Part shown: positions 51,890 through 62,573 of the stretch, one piece after another
How the letters are laid out: the number at the start of each line of letters is the position of its first letter
Position numbering within the stretch: the stretch's first letter is position 1
Source of the DNA: Purshia tridentata
Lineage: Eukaryota > Streptophyta > Magnoliopsida > Rosales > Rosaceae
Assembly (NCBI GenBank): GCA_003254885.1
Contig: QANT01008315.1
Location: 1 to 64,000 of the forward strand
Direction of reading: 5' to 3'
DNA: 64,000 nt
The notes under the pieces: model-generated
The model's input: only the letters and a program-made list of their open reading frames with translations
Told to the model about the DNA's origin: nothing
Database searches by the model: none
Program-made: the position numbers and the translations under genes

Positions 51890-52578
51890 ATGGTTGATCC
51901 AGCTGATTTTCCTTGCACATAGTTGCCTATTAATGTTGAGTGGGAGAACTATAGACAAAGAGTGGTATAATGTACTCTCCCTTGAAGGTTCAATTTCAGA
52001 GGCTGTCATTTTCTTGGTATTTCTAATAGAATGATGCTTGGGAATGCCCTGTAATATGTTCAAATTATGATAATATAAGACCTGCAGCTACATGTAACTG
52101 GAAAAATGTGACAACACAGAAGAGATTATGTGTTGTTAAATAAAATAGGAAATAATGTGTTGTAAACTAGATCTAAATTTTTATACATTTAGATTTAATT
52201 TAGGTGTTATTAGACTCCACATATGATTTGTGTGCATATCTTGAACCAAAAACTGATTGAAGAAATTTATGCTTGTTATAACTTTTTTTTTGTTTCTTTT
52301 TTAATATAATTGTTGAACTTGCCCAATGAGCAATGTTTGTATTAACTTGTTACACAAATAAAGTAGTTAGCTCAGTAAACTTTGGTTCTTTTCATGATCC
52401 AACACAATTATTATTCGCTGTAGTAAATGAGATACATACCACAGTTACAAATATAAGTGAAAATTGAGGCACATTTCTCTGCTTATGTAGCCTCATAAGT
52501 ATGCAATATTTTAAAAACTACCACAATGAAATGGCAATGATTTCGAGCAGCTACACAAAGAAGAAAATAAAATAAAAA
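51890..52578. other. Convergent intergenic region after the beta-glucosidase
   Basis: 3'UTRs of the beta-glucosidase (+) and the LRR pseudokinase (-) with AT-rich spacer. No other feature recognised. Confidence 0.6.
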
Positions 52579-55500
52579 TCAATGATGTGATGCAGTGTCA
52601 AATCTTTGGTCTCCATCTGCTGTTGCCTGGACTTGAACTGCATACTGCAAGTTCCAAAGGATGTCTTCGAAAGATGGGCGGCTTGACTCTGGAGAAATGC
52701 ATTTTTTCATTATGGAGATCACAATTGATAAAGATTCTTGTGAGCAAGTGGCTAGGACAATCGGTTCAATTATTTGTTTCCGGCCATCCTGACTATTGAG
52801 AGAGGCCTGTAAATAGCAGAATTACTTAGAGTTTGCTACAACTCACGAGTCATGAATCTTGCACATTTTTCAGGTACATGCAGTGCAAAGGTTAATAAGA
52901 TCTGAATTAAGTCAGAATGTCATCAACTACCATATCATTTAGCAGGAATGCCTCTCTTCGAGCAGGCATGGCAGATCCAACAAGAGCCTCGAGTACTATA
53001 TATCCAAAGCTATAAGCATCATCCTGTAAACTTGTCATTTTCCTGAAGAAATGGACTCCTCATGGTTAGATGTCAACAATTAAATAACTCATATGCAGCC
53101 AACCTGCAGCAAGATACAGTAACTTGCAAAATAAACTCCTGTTCAGGATAAACCTAAAGAAATAGTACCGTTTACATCACATCACTGTTTTAAAAAACGA
53201 AATCTTACCATGATTTAAGGTCTTCTTTTGCCTACAAATAAGAACAAACAAATCATAATTACATGAGAAGAAAAGTATTATCACAGGGCCAACCATTTAT
53301 TCAGTCATTTGGAGGAGACCTATGTACCTTAGATTGATCCGTTCCTTCTGAGATAATGGACAGTCCATAGTCGCTCAATTTTGCCATATTATGCTCGTTG
53401 AGAAAGATATTATTCATCTTCAGTCGGTTGTTGAAGAAACCAGGAATAACTCCAGTATGTAGGAAGTGCACAGCCTTCGCAACACCAATTAGAACTGCCA
53501 GTCTCTCTGACCAGTCGAGAACCTTTCCAGGACTATTCCCTCCACAAGCATTATTTTCTATGCTTAGCGAGAAAAAAAAAAAAAAAAAAGAAGCCCAAGT
53601 TTACACTGCTTCATAAAAGAAAATTCCCAAGTTCCCTTTTGTTTTTGCAATAAAGAAGTTTTTCAGAAAAGAAAATAATGATAATTGAAAAATTAAACAA
53701 AGAAAAAGGCCAAATCTTGGCTCAAAAGTTATGATCAATTTTGAGACAAATGCAATACTATGTACTTAAGTTTGCATTGGAAAACACAAACAAAAGAAGA
53801 TGAGAACTCATATGAAATTAGGCTCTCAATTGAACCAAAAAAATTTCATACGTAGTTTTCCAAGCTTACCAGAGAGATGAGCACGAAAGGTCCCATTTGG
53901 AACATATTCAGATACAAGATAGACCTTGTCCAGACTGTAATCATCTCCACCATCAAGGAAGTGCCCTAAAAGGCATACCAAATGCGGGTGACGAAGCTTA
54001 GAAAGCAGATCCAACCTGAGTTTAAAATTTCGAATAGAGTATTTCTTTGACAAAGGCAAGCACCTAATAGCTACTTGAGTCCCATTATCTAGTCTTCCTT
54101 TGTAGAGCTGCATGATAAAGGAAATGAGCTTCAAAACATATGTTATATTGAAAAATGAAATTTCAATGGGTTAGTCAAGCTGACATCATAGCAATTTTAG
54201 CAGAGCGGTATCATGTTCTGAATTGCAAACTATACCTTCCCATATGAACCTTCACCCAAAAAGGCAGAGTTGTCAAAGTTGTTGGTAGCTTCCATCAACT
54301 CTTCTAAAGAAAATGTCCGGTAAACCGGGAGCCCTTGTGCGCCTAACTTTGCAGCTTGTGAAATAAATCCTGAATGACAGAAGAAGAAAAAAAGCCATCT
54401 TGGTCAGCTTAAATGTTCATCAATTTGTAAACTAATGGTCAGATGCTACCTGCCTTACGAAAAAAAATTCAAAGAAAAACAAGTGTCACATTGTTGTTAG
54501 TGGTTGACCTACTTGCATTTGTTATAATCTCAGAGGACAGCCCTGCTTCTGAGCTATCTTGCACTGATTTGTGCAGTAAATGCTGCTCCGAGATCCCCCG
54601 AGGGTAATATCTTCTAAAGAAAATGATAAAGCCTAAAACCAGAAGTACTGTAAGTACAAATATTCCTAGAATCACACCCATCAAGAATCCTACATCTTTT
54701 CCTCCAGATTGTTTCTTCTTTGGGCTGACTTCCTTGCAATATGATTGTGCATGCTGATATTGCATACCAATGGATAAGCAATTCCCAACATACTTAACAA
54801 CTCTCTTTTCTGATTCAGTTCTCAAACAAGAGGGCAGGTCACCTGTCAAACTATTTTTTGATATATCAATGAAATCAAGTTTGCTGCCACAGCTTAGATG
54901 GCCTGGAAGTGAACCACTCAACAGATTTGAAGCCAAATTCAAGTAACTGATATTGGGCAAGGAGAAAAGTGCAGCAAGAGGTGTGCCTCCAAGTGTATTG
55001 AATGACATATCAAGGTGTTGAATCCCACTTAATTTGGAATATTGCTGTGGAATCTCACCAGAGAAGGAATTGTTGCTGAGAAAAAGCATGACCAACCCTT
55101 TGGGCATTGGGGGTAGTATAGAATTTAATTTGTTCCTGCTCAAATCCAGCACTTGTAAGCTACTTAAGTGTACGAGATCTGGTAATTTACCTGCTATCTC
55201 ATTGCTAGACAAAGCAAGATCAGTGAGAGTACTTATACTCAAAATTGAAGATGGGAATGGACCTTTCAACTGGTTGTTTCTCAAGCTTAGAGTTGTGAGA
55301 TTAGTTAGTGAATCAAACCAGTTCGGGATAGTATCATTGAATGAATTGTCATCCATTATAAGAGTTTGAAGCTTCACCATTGCAGAAATCTTAGGTGGGA
55401 TTGAACCAAAGAGAAAGTTTGAACTCAAATCCAGATGTTCAAGGGAAGACAACCTGTGAATTTTGTCTGGAAGTTGACCCCAGATGCCCAAAGACACAAG

Positions 55501-55866
55501 ACTAAGGGCTTTCAAGTTGTTTAGCCTTGCCAGGGTAGTAAAAAAAGAGTCCAAAGAGAAATTCACGGATAAAGTTTGTTTTGGAATTGAAACCCCATTG
55601 AACTCACTGACTTTGGCTGGCTTATCACCCTTAATTCTGAGCTCAGTTACAAAATTGTCAAGGCATGTGATGTTTACTTGTGCAAGTGAAGATATAGAGC
55701 AAAAATCTATGCTATGGTCATTCCAAATTTCCAATTGCTTTGGGTACTCCAAATGCTTCCTTAGCTGTAGAAGCACTTGGGTTTGAGAGGATTGTAGTTG
55801 ATGACTACTCAGAAATAAGAAACAACATGAAAGACAGAATAGCAGAAATGATCTACAAAGCCCCAT
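52579..55866 (-). CDS. LRR receptor-like protein with inactive kinase domain
   Basis: Resembles the family annotated in Arabidopsis as probable inactive LRR receptor-like kinases (At3g03770, At5g14210, At1g14390). Exons 54513-55866, 54236-54369, 53870-54107, 53328-53557, 53209-53231, 52931-53042 and 52579-52806 encode 772 residues. Order: signal peptide 1-24, about nine leucine-rich repeats (LSSLEHLDLSSNFLFGSIP, LTTLSLRNNQLKGPFP, LQVLDLSRNKLN), a Cys pair region, a membrane helix (FLMGVILGIFVLTVLLVLGF) at about 395-415, then the kinase fold. The glycine loop GEGSYGK (490-496) is kept, but the VAIK lysine is Arg511, the HRD aspartate position is Arg620 (NNRLKMNN), and DFG is DYG (638-640). It is therefore a membrane scaffold or co-receptor rather than an enzyme. 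The 23-base exon 53209-53231 is an internal microexon. Confidence 0.95.
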
Positions 55867-58806
55867 GAAAAATTCCCTTTTCTTATCAATGCTTCATGAA
55901 GCAATGAAGTTTCCAAAATCTGCAAAATACAAGAACCCAATATAACCTGTCATTTTATCGAAACACCAAATGGGGCTAATAATTATAAGTCAAACAGAGT
56001 TGAAACAGGGGCCGACTCATTAAAGAAGAAACATAATTGTCAGTATCAGATTGAAATATGGAATTTTCTGGGATTTTAGTGAAAACCAATAGAAATCAGA
56101 CACAGAGAAAATTTAAGCTCCCTAAAAGCTAAAAAACAAAGAAATTCCTCAAAATATTGAACTTTGGAGCAAGTCCCTCACAAAGCAGAAACAGAGAAAA
56201 TGCAGAGGCTTAGAAGTATTGAAGTCTGGGGCTGATCACACTTACTAAACCAAATGTATTAGATTTAATTCAAGCAAAATAAGCAAAACCAAGAAAGGAA
56301 AAACAAGGATGAGAATTGAGAAAACAAATATCGATTTTAGTGGCATGTGCAATAACCAAAATAACAAATACGTGCTTTTCTGCTGAAAAAGTTTGCAGCA
56401 GTAGAACAGAGAAAGTGGGGTACCTCAATTTAATGCATTAAGTTCTCGCACATGGTGTTCTTAATAAAAGACCATGAGCTCTCCAGCATTAATGGAGTCG
56501 GCTGTACTGGTATGCAAGAGAGAAAGTTGGGAGGGCTACTCTTGCTCTCTTTGAGCAGTAAGTGAGAAGTGGTGGAGGTGACCAAAACTGAAAAATCTGT
56601 TACCTTATTTGTTCATAACAATTATCACATGAAAAAAAATTAATTTTTCAGTTGTATGCCCATATTTACCTTGTTTTCTGTATTTCTTTTATTTTTCAGT
56701 TGCTTTGATGAAGCAGATGTTTGTGTTTCAAACTTCGAATTGCTCTTTCGATCTGTAGGTTCATTGTGATTCTGTGAAGGGCTGAAGGGTAGTCTTTTTT
56801 CCTTTATTTTCTTTTAATTTGATTATGAACATATAAATATTCAAAAGGGTAGATTGGTAAAAGGAATGGATGTCCTTGGGACTTGTGATTGCAACTTACC
56901 ATAACTTGACAGGCTGTGCCAAATGAAATCTACAGATGCCCATTCGTTCATAACAATCCACTACTTAATTTAGCTGGTTAGATATTTATTGTGAAAAACA
57001 AGATTATTGGACTCGTCAAAGGTTTTTTTCTTTTTCACATCAATTATCTTCTGATTTTTGCAGTTTCTAGTATTAATATGAGTAGAGCAGCTCAGGATCA
57101 AGCATTTGATAAGGGACCTATCCTCCACATTTAAGTCCCCTACACTCTTTTGAGTCAAAAGTATCACAACCAAGGGGCATGTGAAATTGTGAATAGCATG
57201 TTGAAAAGCAAAATATCAGCATTTCTAAACACAGAACACCATTTATGCTACTAGGCTCAAGCCACCCAGCTTTCAATGTCACCCTCTTATGATCTTATCT
57301 TATGAGGTTAACCTACATCATAGTACAAATATCACATGCTGGTGCCAATTCTATTACCATCAAATAGACATATTAAGCGGCTCACAAATTGGAAAATCAA
57401 GAGTAAATTTCATTGTTCACAGACCATTGCTGAGCACTTACACAGGATATAGTCATCATATGAAATAATAATTCACTTTTCTCTATGATCAACGTTCAAT
57501 AATTAGCCATCACTCTCTTACAAAGAAGATCACATGCATCTTGAAATTTGGCCAACATGAGGAGGTTTATCGACCCAGAAAAAATTACAGCTGATATGAT
57601 TTGCATTCAACAGATTATTTATTCCAAAGTAAGATTAATGATAGAAAACTAAAAGTGAATAAGCAAGTCCCACATCAATTATGCCATGACTGGGCTCCTC
57701 ATGAAATAAAAATGAGTGGAAAAAGAACCCTATCTGTATAAGACGTCTTATGGCCCCAAGGGCAAAGAGAATCATATCTACACAGTATACAACATCATAT
57801 ACGGTCCCACCCTCCGTAATATGAAACCCTGATTTCAGGTCACTTGGACTTCTTGACAAAGATTAGGTTTTACACAGGTAACAGCACAGTAGCATTTGCA
57901 GTGCAATAAATGAGAAATAAGATAGGTTTGAGCATGAGGATACTCAGATAGTCAGATGCATAGTGATAGTGGTAATGACAAAACAGACTCTCATATTCAT
58001 ATTTGCCCATCTTTGGTACCAAGATGGGACCGATCAATTCATGATTTCACCTTTAGCATTATGGAATATCTTTATCAAACAAAGTTTTAAAAGGGAATTA
58101 TTATAACCATATGATTTTGGAGGATGACAATCTGCCCTTGCTTTCATAATCATAACTAAAATAAAGAGAATATTTACCCTTGCCATATATTATCTTAAAA
58201 GAGATCCTGCTTAGGACACATTGGTACATCTTGCACAAAAGCCCACTATTTTTATTACCTATGTTGGCATCCGGAGGCTGTATAAAAGATGTAATGGTTG
58301 GAATGAATTAGGCAGCTCCAATGAGTACGCTATTGCCCTATATGGTAAGTTATAACCTAGGCATGGCAGCACCCAATGCCTCATCCCCTACGTTATGCTT
58401 AGGCAACAAATCCAGACACAACAAAGAGAACAAACTTTCTAGATTATTTCAAACAGCTAGAGAAGAGTTTTTTAAATAAGAGTTGAACTATGGCACCTAT
58501 ACAAACACTGCAGAACAACTATAACCATCTGAATGGATAAAGTAGTTCACAAAAAGATCATAACAGGAAAAATGGGATATCAAAATAAGTCAAAGCTAAA
58601 CAAAGAAATGGAAATTTATACATACCAAAAATAAAAACGAGAAAACAAAAAGAGGGAGAAAGAGCTATCAAACAGTTTAGAGGCCACAAAATTGCTCGTC
58701 TTCCCATCTAGTTCTCAACCAAAAAGTGAAGATCAGCAGCCACAGCCAACAAATAAACTTGGGATCCTTCAGCACTTTCTCAATCATTCAATTTCATCAT
58801 AGTTAC
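55867..58806. other. Long intergenic region between LRR gene and mTERF gene
   Basis: The left part (to about 56600) should hold the 5'UTR, perhaps with a 5'UTR intron, and promoter of the LRR gene; a CTCTTTGAG-type pyrimidine-rich stretch near 56540 may mark its transcription start. The segment from about 58440 to 58806 is one arm of the mTERF tandem duplication and mTERF 3' flank. In between no gene or clear repeat was identified; the 74-codon frame at 57635-57859 (-) has no recognisable similarity. Confidence 0.55.
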
Positions 58807-60168
58807 TTACATATTTAAAGGAGCTGGAAGCCCTTGAAATTCTATCTTGCCTTTGTGTGCCATAACAACATCAGGAACCACTTCTTTATATTTGGTCACT
58901 ATTTTCTTCAGGAAAGTCTTCTCAGTCATTTTGAGCACATAAACAAACTTAATACCTTCGTCTATCAACCCCCGAGACAGTAAAAGTTGCAGAACTGAAC
59001 ACCTAGGAATAATTCTCTTCTCCAAGCTAAGCAGTAAAAGATTTGGATTCCTTGAAATCGTTGATGGCTTCATATTCAATTTATTCGTGAAGAAAGTCAT
59101 CAATTTCTGGAGCTTCTTCACCGAAGTAAGCATACACATGGGTTGCAATTTGAATGCTGAATAAATATCATCTTTCGACATACCAAAACTTCTATAAGTT
59201 TCCAACTTCTGCTCCCAGAGTGCCTTACTCAAAACTGCCATGCTACGATACGCTAGAACAAACAGCATATTATTGGGATTAAACCCCAAATTTGTTACTT
59301 CACCAATAATCTCACTAACTCGATGACCCCTTAGAAGCATTGCACTTGGCTGAACCATGAAAAGCTTCACAATAAGTGACTCAGGTACACCATGGCTCTT
59401 CAACATTGATATGTTTGGCTCAAGCACCTTTTCCAAATTAAATTCAAGCAGGCGGTGGCAATCCTTTACAGCCTTTACGGCACTCACATCACTGCCAAGA
59501 AACCGCTTAAGAAATTTAAGATTTGGAATGATGTTGTTTTTAAGGCTCCTTGTTAGAATATAAGGCATTTTGGATAAAATCTCTGCAGTTTCAAGGTCTG
59601 AAAGACCCAAAGATTTGAAAAAATCGATTTTTGGCTTTAAAATCTTCCGAGTATCAGATGAAAACAATGCAGGACGCTTCATGGTTATGGTTGTTATATC
59701 CTTTTCGCTGAAACCATGATTTCTAAAGAACTCAAAGACCGTTTGTGCACGACTCTCAAGCACACGTGGGTCTTTACAAATCAATTCGGCAAGGCTAGTA
59801 TTTGAAAACCCCAAAGACTTAAACAACTTCAAATTGGGCTCAAGTTTACCGTCTAAATCAGCTAATAGCAATACTGGACGTTTAATGATTATGTTTCTGA
59901 TGTGGGTCTGACTCAACCCGTGAGCTCTAAGTAGGCTGAGTACCGAGTCCGGGTTGTGTGTGGGTTCGATGTGAAGCTTCTTGGAAGCTGCAATGGCTGA
60001 TTCTGAGGACAAGCCACATGACTTTTTGAGGTAAGAGACTGAAAAAGATTGTTGGTCTATTAATTTAGAGAGGCCTGAGAATTGTTTGGGAGTGGAGGTT
60101 GAGAACAGGCAGCCATGGCTAAATGGTGAAGCTCTGTGCTCTAGTTTTGTGCAAACTGAACGAAGCAT
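58807..60168 (-). CDS. mTERF-domain protein, probably mitochondrial (intact copy)
   Basis: Intronless gene for a 453-residue member of the plant mitochondrial transcription termination factor family, helical-repeat proteins that bind organelle nucleic acids and affect transcription, splicing or translation. Residues 1-30 (MLRSVCTKLEHRASPFSHGC) look like a mitochondrial presequence. From about 65 onward, mTERF motifs of about 30-35 residues repeat (ILSKMPYILTRSLKNNIIPN, SLGFSNTSLAELICKDPRVL, SLGLSDLETAEILSKMPYIL, SHGVPESLIVKLFMVQPSAM), each with the Leu/Pro pattern that forms a left-handed superhelix. Length is normal and there are no breaks. It belongs to the expanded dicot clade that often forms tandem arrays, as here: a broken paralogue lies 1 kb upstream. 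A close paralogue is the pseudogene at 61213-62573. Confidence 0.95.
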   Translation of the reverse strand: MLRSVCTKLEHRASPFSHGCLFSTSTPKQFSGLSKLIDQQSFSVSYLKKSCGLSSESAIAASKKLHIEPTHNPDSVLSLLRAHGLSQTHIRNIIIKRPVLLLADLDGKLEPNLKLFKSLGFSNTSLAELICKDPRVLESRAQTVFEFFRNHGFSEKDITTITMKRPALFSSDTRKILKPKIDFFKSLGLSDLETAEILSKMPYILTRSLKNNIIPNLKFLKRFLGSDVSAVKAVKDCHRLLEFNLEKVLEPNISMLKSHGVPESLIVKLFMVQPSAMLLRGHRVSEIIGEVTNLGFNPNNMLFVLAYRSMAVLSKALWEQKLETYRSFGMSKDDIYSAFKLQPMCMLTSVKKLQKLMTFFTNKLNMKPSTISRNPNLLLLSLEKRIIPRCSVLQLLLSRGLIDEGIKFVYVLKMTEKTFLKKIVTKYKEVVPDVVMAHKGKIEFQGLPAPLNM

Positions 60169-60334
60169 TGGATTGAGAAATAAATAGCTGAGAATAAAGG
60201 TTTACCTGGTTTGTAATTTTTCAAAGCTAGATGGTGCTAACGAAGTGCTTCAAGCAGTCAAGCATTGGCCTTTCCTTTCTCCTTGTGCAGCGCCTTTGGG
60301 CAAAATTGGGTTTTTGACCGAACACGACGAATGT

Positions 60335-60348
60335 AACGATATGTCGTT
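60335..60348. promoter_or_regulatory. Near-palindrome upstream of mTERF copy A
   Basis: AACGATATGTCGTT, about 170 bases before the start codon, corresponds to the perfect palindrome AACGACATGTCGTT in copy B. Function is unknown; it could be a dimeric transcription-factor site. Confidence 0.35.
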
Positions 60349-60908
60349 TATAGTTGCACTATCAACGACATGATGTTAACATGCTAATTGTGGGCCTGTG
60401 GCTACTGAGCCCACGTGACAAATGATATGCCAGTAGATTTTTAATTCTTAATTTTTGACAAATTCACTTGTTGGATATAATTTTTGACAAATTCACTTGT
60501 TAGATATAGTTTGGTACTTAAAAAGAGTTTTAAATAAGAGTTGAACACAAACAATTGGGTGAGCTATCTCTCTTATTATATTCTTCATCTCATGCCATGG
60601 CACCAGTACAAACACTGATCAACGACTCTACACATTTGAATGAATAAATTTTGTTCACAGAAAGATCATAATAGGGGAAAATGGGATATAAAATAAGTCA
60701 GAGCTAGAAAAATAAATGGAAATTCATACATACAAGAAAACAAAAAGAGGGAGAAAGAGCTATCAAACAGTTTACAGGCCACAAAACCTTTTAAAATGTA
60801 AAGTTCCTGATTTGAGTTGATCTGAGACCTCACAAACCTGGAGAACCTTGAATGACTTGACATTTGAAGCCTCTCACATATAATGCCTACCAGTGGGTTC
60901 ACAGCGTG

Positions 60909-61193
60909 TCAGAGATTATTCTCCTGAAGCATTTTTGTCAGATTCCCAGTACTCATGCACCAACTAGCATAATATAAGCTCACTACAGATTCATCTAAGT
61001 TCTCAACATTGACCAGTTCTAATTTGCCATCCATGGTTTGCAACACAAGTGGACTAAACTGTAACAAAGATGTAGCAATGGATATTTTGCTCGTCTTTCC
61101 TTCTAGTTCACAACCGAAAAAGTGAACATCAGCAGGCACAGCCAACATGGTGAAGTCAATAAACTTGGGATCCTCCAGCACTGGCTCAACCAT
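60909..61193 (-). CDS. Unidentified 94-codon ORF beside the mTERF pseudogene
   Basis: An open frame from ATG to TGA, in the same orientation as, and 20 bases downstream of, the mTERF pseudogene. The product has no signal peptide or membrane segment and a globular-looking composition (VLEDPKFIDFTMLAVPADVH, VENLDESVVSLYYASWCM). I do not recognise a family. The equivalent place in copy A (about 58690-58790) shares its first third but has small deletions, a stop and loss of the rest. That decay in A, set against an open frame in B, suggests an old exon or gene fragment carried in the duplicated unit. It may equally be 3'UTR sequence that happens to be open. Not claimed as an expressed gene. Confidence 0.35.
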   Translation of the reverse strand: MVEPVLEDPKFIDFTMLAVPADVHFFGCELEGKTSKISIATSLLQFSPLVLQTMDGKLELVNVENLDESVVSLYYASWCMSTGNLTKMLQENNL

Positions 61194-61212
61194 TCAATTT
61201 CATCATAGTTAC

Positions 61213-62573
61213 TTACATATTTAAAGGAGCTGGAAACCCTTGAAATTCTATCTTGCCTTCGTGTGCCATAACAACATCAGTAACCACTTCTTTATATTTG
61301 GTCACTATTTTCTTCATGAAAGTCTCTTCAGTCATTTTGAGCACATAAACAAACTTAATATCTTTGTCTATCAAACCCCGCGACATTAAAAGTTGCAGAA
61401 CTGAGCACCTAGGACTAATTCTCTTCTTCAAGCTAAACAGTAAAAGATAAGGATTCCTTGAAATCTTTGATGGCTTCATATTCAATTTATTCGTGAAGAA
61501 AGTCATCACTTTCTGGATCTACTTCACCGAAGAAAGCATACAAATGAGTTGTCTTCTGAATGCTGAATAAATATCATCCTTCGACATACCAAAACTTCTT
61601 AAAGTTTCCAACTTCTGCTCCCAGAGTGTCTTACTCATCCCTGCCATGGTACAAAAGGCTAGAACAAATAGCAGATTATTGGGATTAAACCCCAAATTTT
61701 TTACTTCACCAATAATCTCACCAACTCGATTACCCCTTAGAAGCATTGTACCTCGATGAACCATCAAAAATTTCAAAATAAGTGACTCAGGTACACCATG
61801 GCTCTTCAACGTTGATATGTTCGGCTCCATCACCTTTTCCAAATTAAATTCAAGCATCCGGTAGCAACCCTTTATAGCCTTTAGGACACTCTCATCACTG
61901 CTAAGAAATCCCCTAAGCACTTTAACATTTGGAATGATGATGTTTTTAAGGCTCGTTGTTAGAATATAAGGCATTTTGGATAGAATCTCTGCAGTTTCAA
62001 GGTCTGAAAGACCCAAAGATTTGAAAAAATCGATTTTTGGCTTTAAAATCTTCCGAGAATCTACTAAAAACAATGCAGGACGCTTCACTGTCATGGTTGT
62101 TATATCCTTTTCACTGAAACCATGATTTCGAAAGAACTCAAACACCGTTTGTGCACGACTCTCAAGCACACGTGGGTCTTTACAAATCAATTCGGCAAGG
62201 CTAGTATTTGAAAACCCCAAAGACTTCAAAAACTTCAAATTCGGCTCAAGTTTACCGTCTAAATCAGCCAAAAGCAATACTGGACGTTTGGTGATTATGT
62301 TTCTGATGTGGGTCTGACTCGACCCGTGAGCTCTAAATAGGCTCAGTACCGAGTCAGGGTTGTGTGTGGGTTCAATGCGGAGCTTCTTGGAAGCTGAAAT
62401 GGCTGATTCTGAGGATAACCCACATGATTTTTGAGGTAAGAGACTGTAAAAGATTGTTGATCTGTTAAATTAGAGAGGGCTGAGATGGGTTTGGGAGTGG
62501 AGGTTGAGAACATGCAGTCATGGCTAAATGGTGAAGCTCTGTGCTTTAGTTTTGTGCAAACTGAACGAAGCAT
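61213..62573 (-). pseudogene. mTERF paralogue, tandem-duplicate pseudogene
   Basis: Full-length sister of the intact mTERF gene with the same start (MLRSVCTKLKHRASPFSH) and end (IEFQGFPAPLNM). Two lesions break it. One base is missing at about 62427-62432, where copy A reads GACTTTTTG and this copy GATTTTTG on the + strand, so the frame shifts after about 49 codons. Near the C-terminal quarter an AAG lysine codon has become TAG (61519-61521). Between and after these points the frame is otherwise open and close to the intact copy. The low number of breaks indicates recent loss, or a working allele elsewhere. A truncated product from an internal ATG (62277) would lack the targeting peptide. Confidence 0.9.

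Noticed and set aside
52900-52931. Apparent stop after LLNDM in the pseudokinase
   Set aside because: The stop is intronic: a GT donor at 52930 joins the frame to the exon at 52806 (ASLNSQDGRKQI).
53328-53557. Possible frameshift in the kinase region next to the poly(A) run
   Set aside because: The run lies in the intron; exons 53870-54107 and 53328-53557 join in phase through an AG acceptor, so the gene is intact.
55034-55786. + strand frames over the LRR exon
   Set aside because: Antisense shadows of a well-supported gene on the other strand.
57635-57859. 74-codon frame on the - strand, and a phrase TGATGTGGGACTTG like those seen in some plant repeats
   Set aside because: No terminal repeats, no family match that I can name and no transcript logic, so neither a gene nor an element is claimed.
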